A stretch of DNA of 64,000 bases from Roseateles amylovorans (GTDB lineage: Bacteria > Pseudomonadota > Gammaproteobacteria > Burkholderiales > Burkholderiaceae_C), in assembly GCF_025398155.2 (NCBI RefSeq), contig NZ_CP104562.2, forward strand, positions 4,588,001-4,652,000, given 5' to 3'. Both the position numbers and the translations under genes were made by a program. The notes under the pieces are model-generated. The model searched no databases. It saw nothing but the letters and a program-made list of their open reading frames with translations, and had not been told where the DNA came from. Positions 63,557-64,000 of the stretch are shown here, piece by piece. The stretch's first letter is position 1, and each line of letters opens with the position of its first letter.

Positions 63557-64000
63557 TCAGGTGGCCCAATGCACCGCTTCCGCGTCGTCCGGCGCCACCG
63601 AAGCCAGGCACACCATGGCTGCGCCGCCGAAGGCGAGCAGATCCTCTGCAGCGGCCACCGGCCAGTCCTGTCCCAAGGCACGAGAGACGCGGGTGCGGAT
63701 CGCATGGCCGACATAGGTCGCGACGATCGAGCCCGCTGCGCCGGCCAAGGCGCCCTGCCAGGATCGCCCGCCCGCCACCGCCGCGCCCGAGACGGCGCCG
63801 CTGAGCACTCGCGCGCCCACGCCCACCGGCATCGTGCGGTCCGGCGTGCTGGGCAGCTTGTCGACTACCAGTTCACCGATCGCCATCGGCGTGGTCACCG
63901 CCACCGCCTGCGTGGTGCCCAGGAAGGCCAGGGGTGAGCCCTTCAGGTTGATCCACCCCAGCCGGGCCGCCCAGCTCACCGCCGTCAGCGGGGCGCTGGT
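63557..64000 (-). CDS. DUF4126 family membrane protein, 5' end beyond the window
   Basis: The frame is open to the right edge; the start lies outside. The visible 148 codons read (TSAPLTAV)SWAARLGWINLKGSPLAFLG, IGELVVDKLPSTPDRTMPVGVGARVLSGAVSGAAVAGG, and a C-terminal glycine-rich helix pair. The DKLP..P.RT..... pattern is characteristic of DUF4126, a small multi-helix inner-membrane protein. Function unknown. Confidence 0.8.
   Translation of the reverse strand, partial: TSAPLTAVSWAARLGWINLKGSPLAFLGTTQAVAVTTPMAIGELVVDKLPSTPDRTMPVGVGARVLSGAVSGAAVAGGRSWQGALAGAAGSIVATYVGHAIRTRVSRALGQDWPVAAAEDLLAFGGAAMVCLASVAPDDAEAVHWAT

Overview
The window is high-GC DNA with dense, housekeeping-rich gene order typical of a betaproteobacterium of the order Burkholderiales. 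Gene content points to the Roseateles/Mitsuaria/Rubrivivax side of the order (inference; no 16S is present). Supporting blocks are tRNA-Leu-tig-clpP-clpX-lon, ilvI-ilvH-ilvC-pssA-leuA, nadE-glnB, and a sigma factor followed by DUF3619, DUF3106 and RDD genes.

Layout. 1-495: non-coding, with two palindromic REP-like elements and a degenerate 12-bp array. 496-5362 (minus): etfB, etfA, an acyl-CoA dehydrogenase and a nitronate monooxygenase-like gene, a beta-oxidation electron-transfer block, with a TetR-type palindrome in front of etfB. 5556-9630: murI, a SnoaL-like protein, an SDR and an Atg22-like MFS transporter. 9971-12439: lipoprotein Ntn-hydrolase (penicillin/AHL acylase family). 12690-13460: tRNA-Leu(TAA), three tRNA-Gly(GCC) and tRNA-Cys(GCA). 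13677-16172: an unusual bacterial protein with 35-residue PPR-like repeats. 16339-22683: lon, clpX, clpP, tig and tRNA-Leu(TAG). 23085-27710: a perfect 27-bp inverted repeat and an RND efflux pump with a palindromic operator. 27813-30843: hpnCDE squalene synthesis operon, then an IclR regulator and a PBP7-type peptidase. 32993-41383 (minus): branched-chain amino-acid block with two distinct LeuA enzymes; the longer one is preceded by a leader peptide with three Leu codons, an attenuator hairpin and a promoter predicting a leaderless transcript. 41591-47244: sigma factor cluster, dgkA, glnB and nadE.

From about 47 kb onward the region is more accessory: a DUF482-type acyltransferase, a gene remnant, an alpha/beta hydrolase, a divergent SDR/TetR pair with a clear operator, a Dps protein, DUF3606, an M14 peptidase, a SigJ-like sigma factor, an orphan ClpP paralogue, a UGT-like glycosyltransferase, secreted unknowns, a VF530-type protein, a MerR-like mini protein, an orphan CheY, a divergent MqsRA toxin-antitoxin module, a Tat-exported GH71/99-like protein with a beta-trefoil tail, and a DUF4126 gene running off the right edge.

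Short tandem repeats with 6-14 bp units recur in intergenic gaps, and hairpins of several families are common. The most unusual items are the PPR-like repeat protein, the leaderless Leu leader/attenuator, the MqsR homologue with apparently changed active-site residues, the orphan ClpP next to a heptanucleotide repeat, and the covarying palindromes at the left end. All family assignments were made by eye, without database searches.
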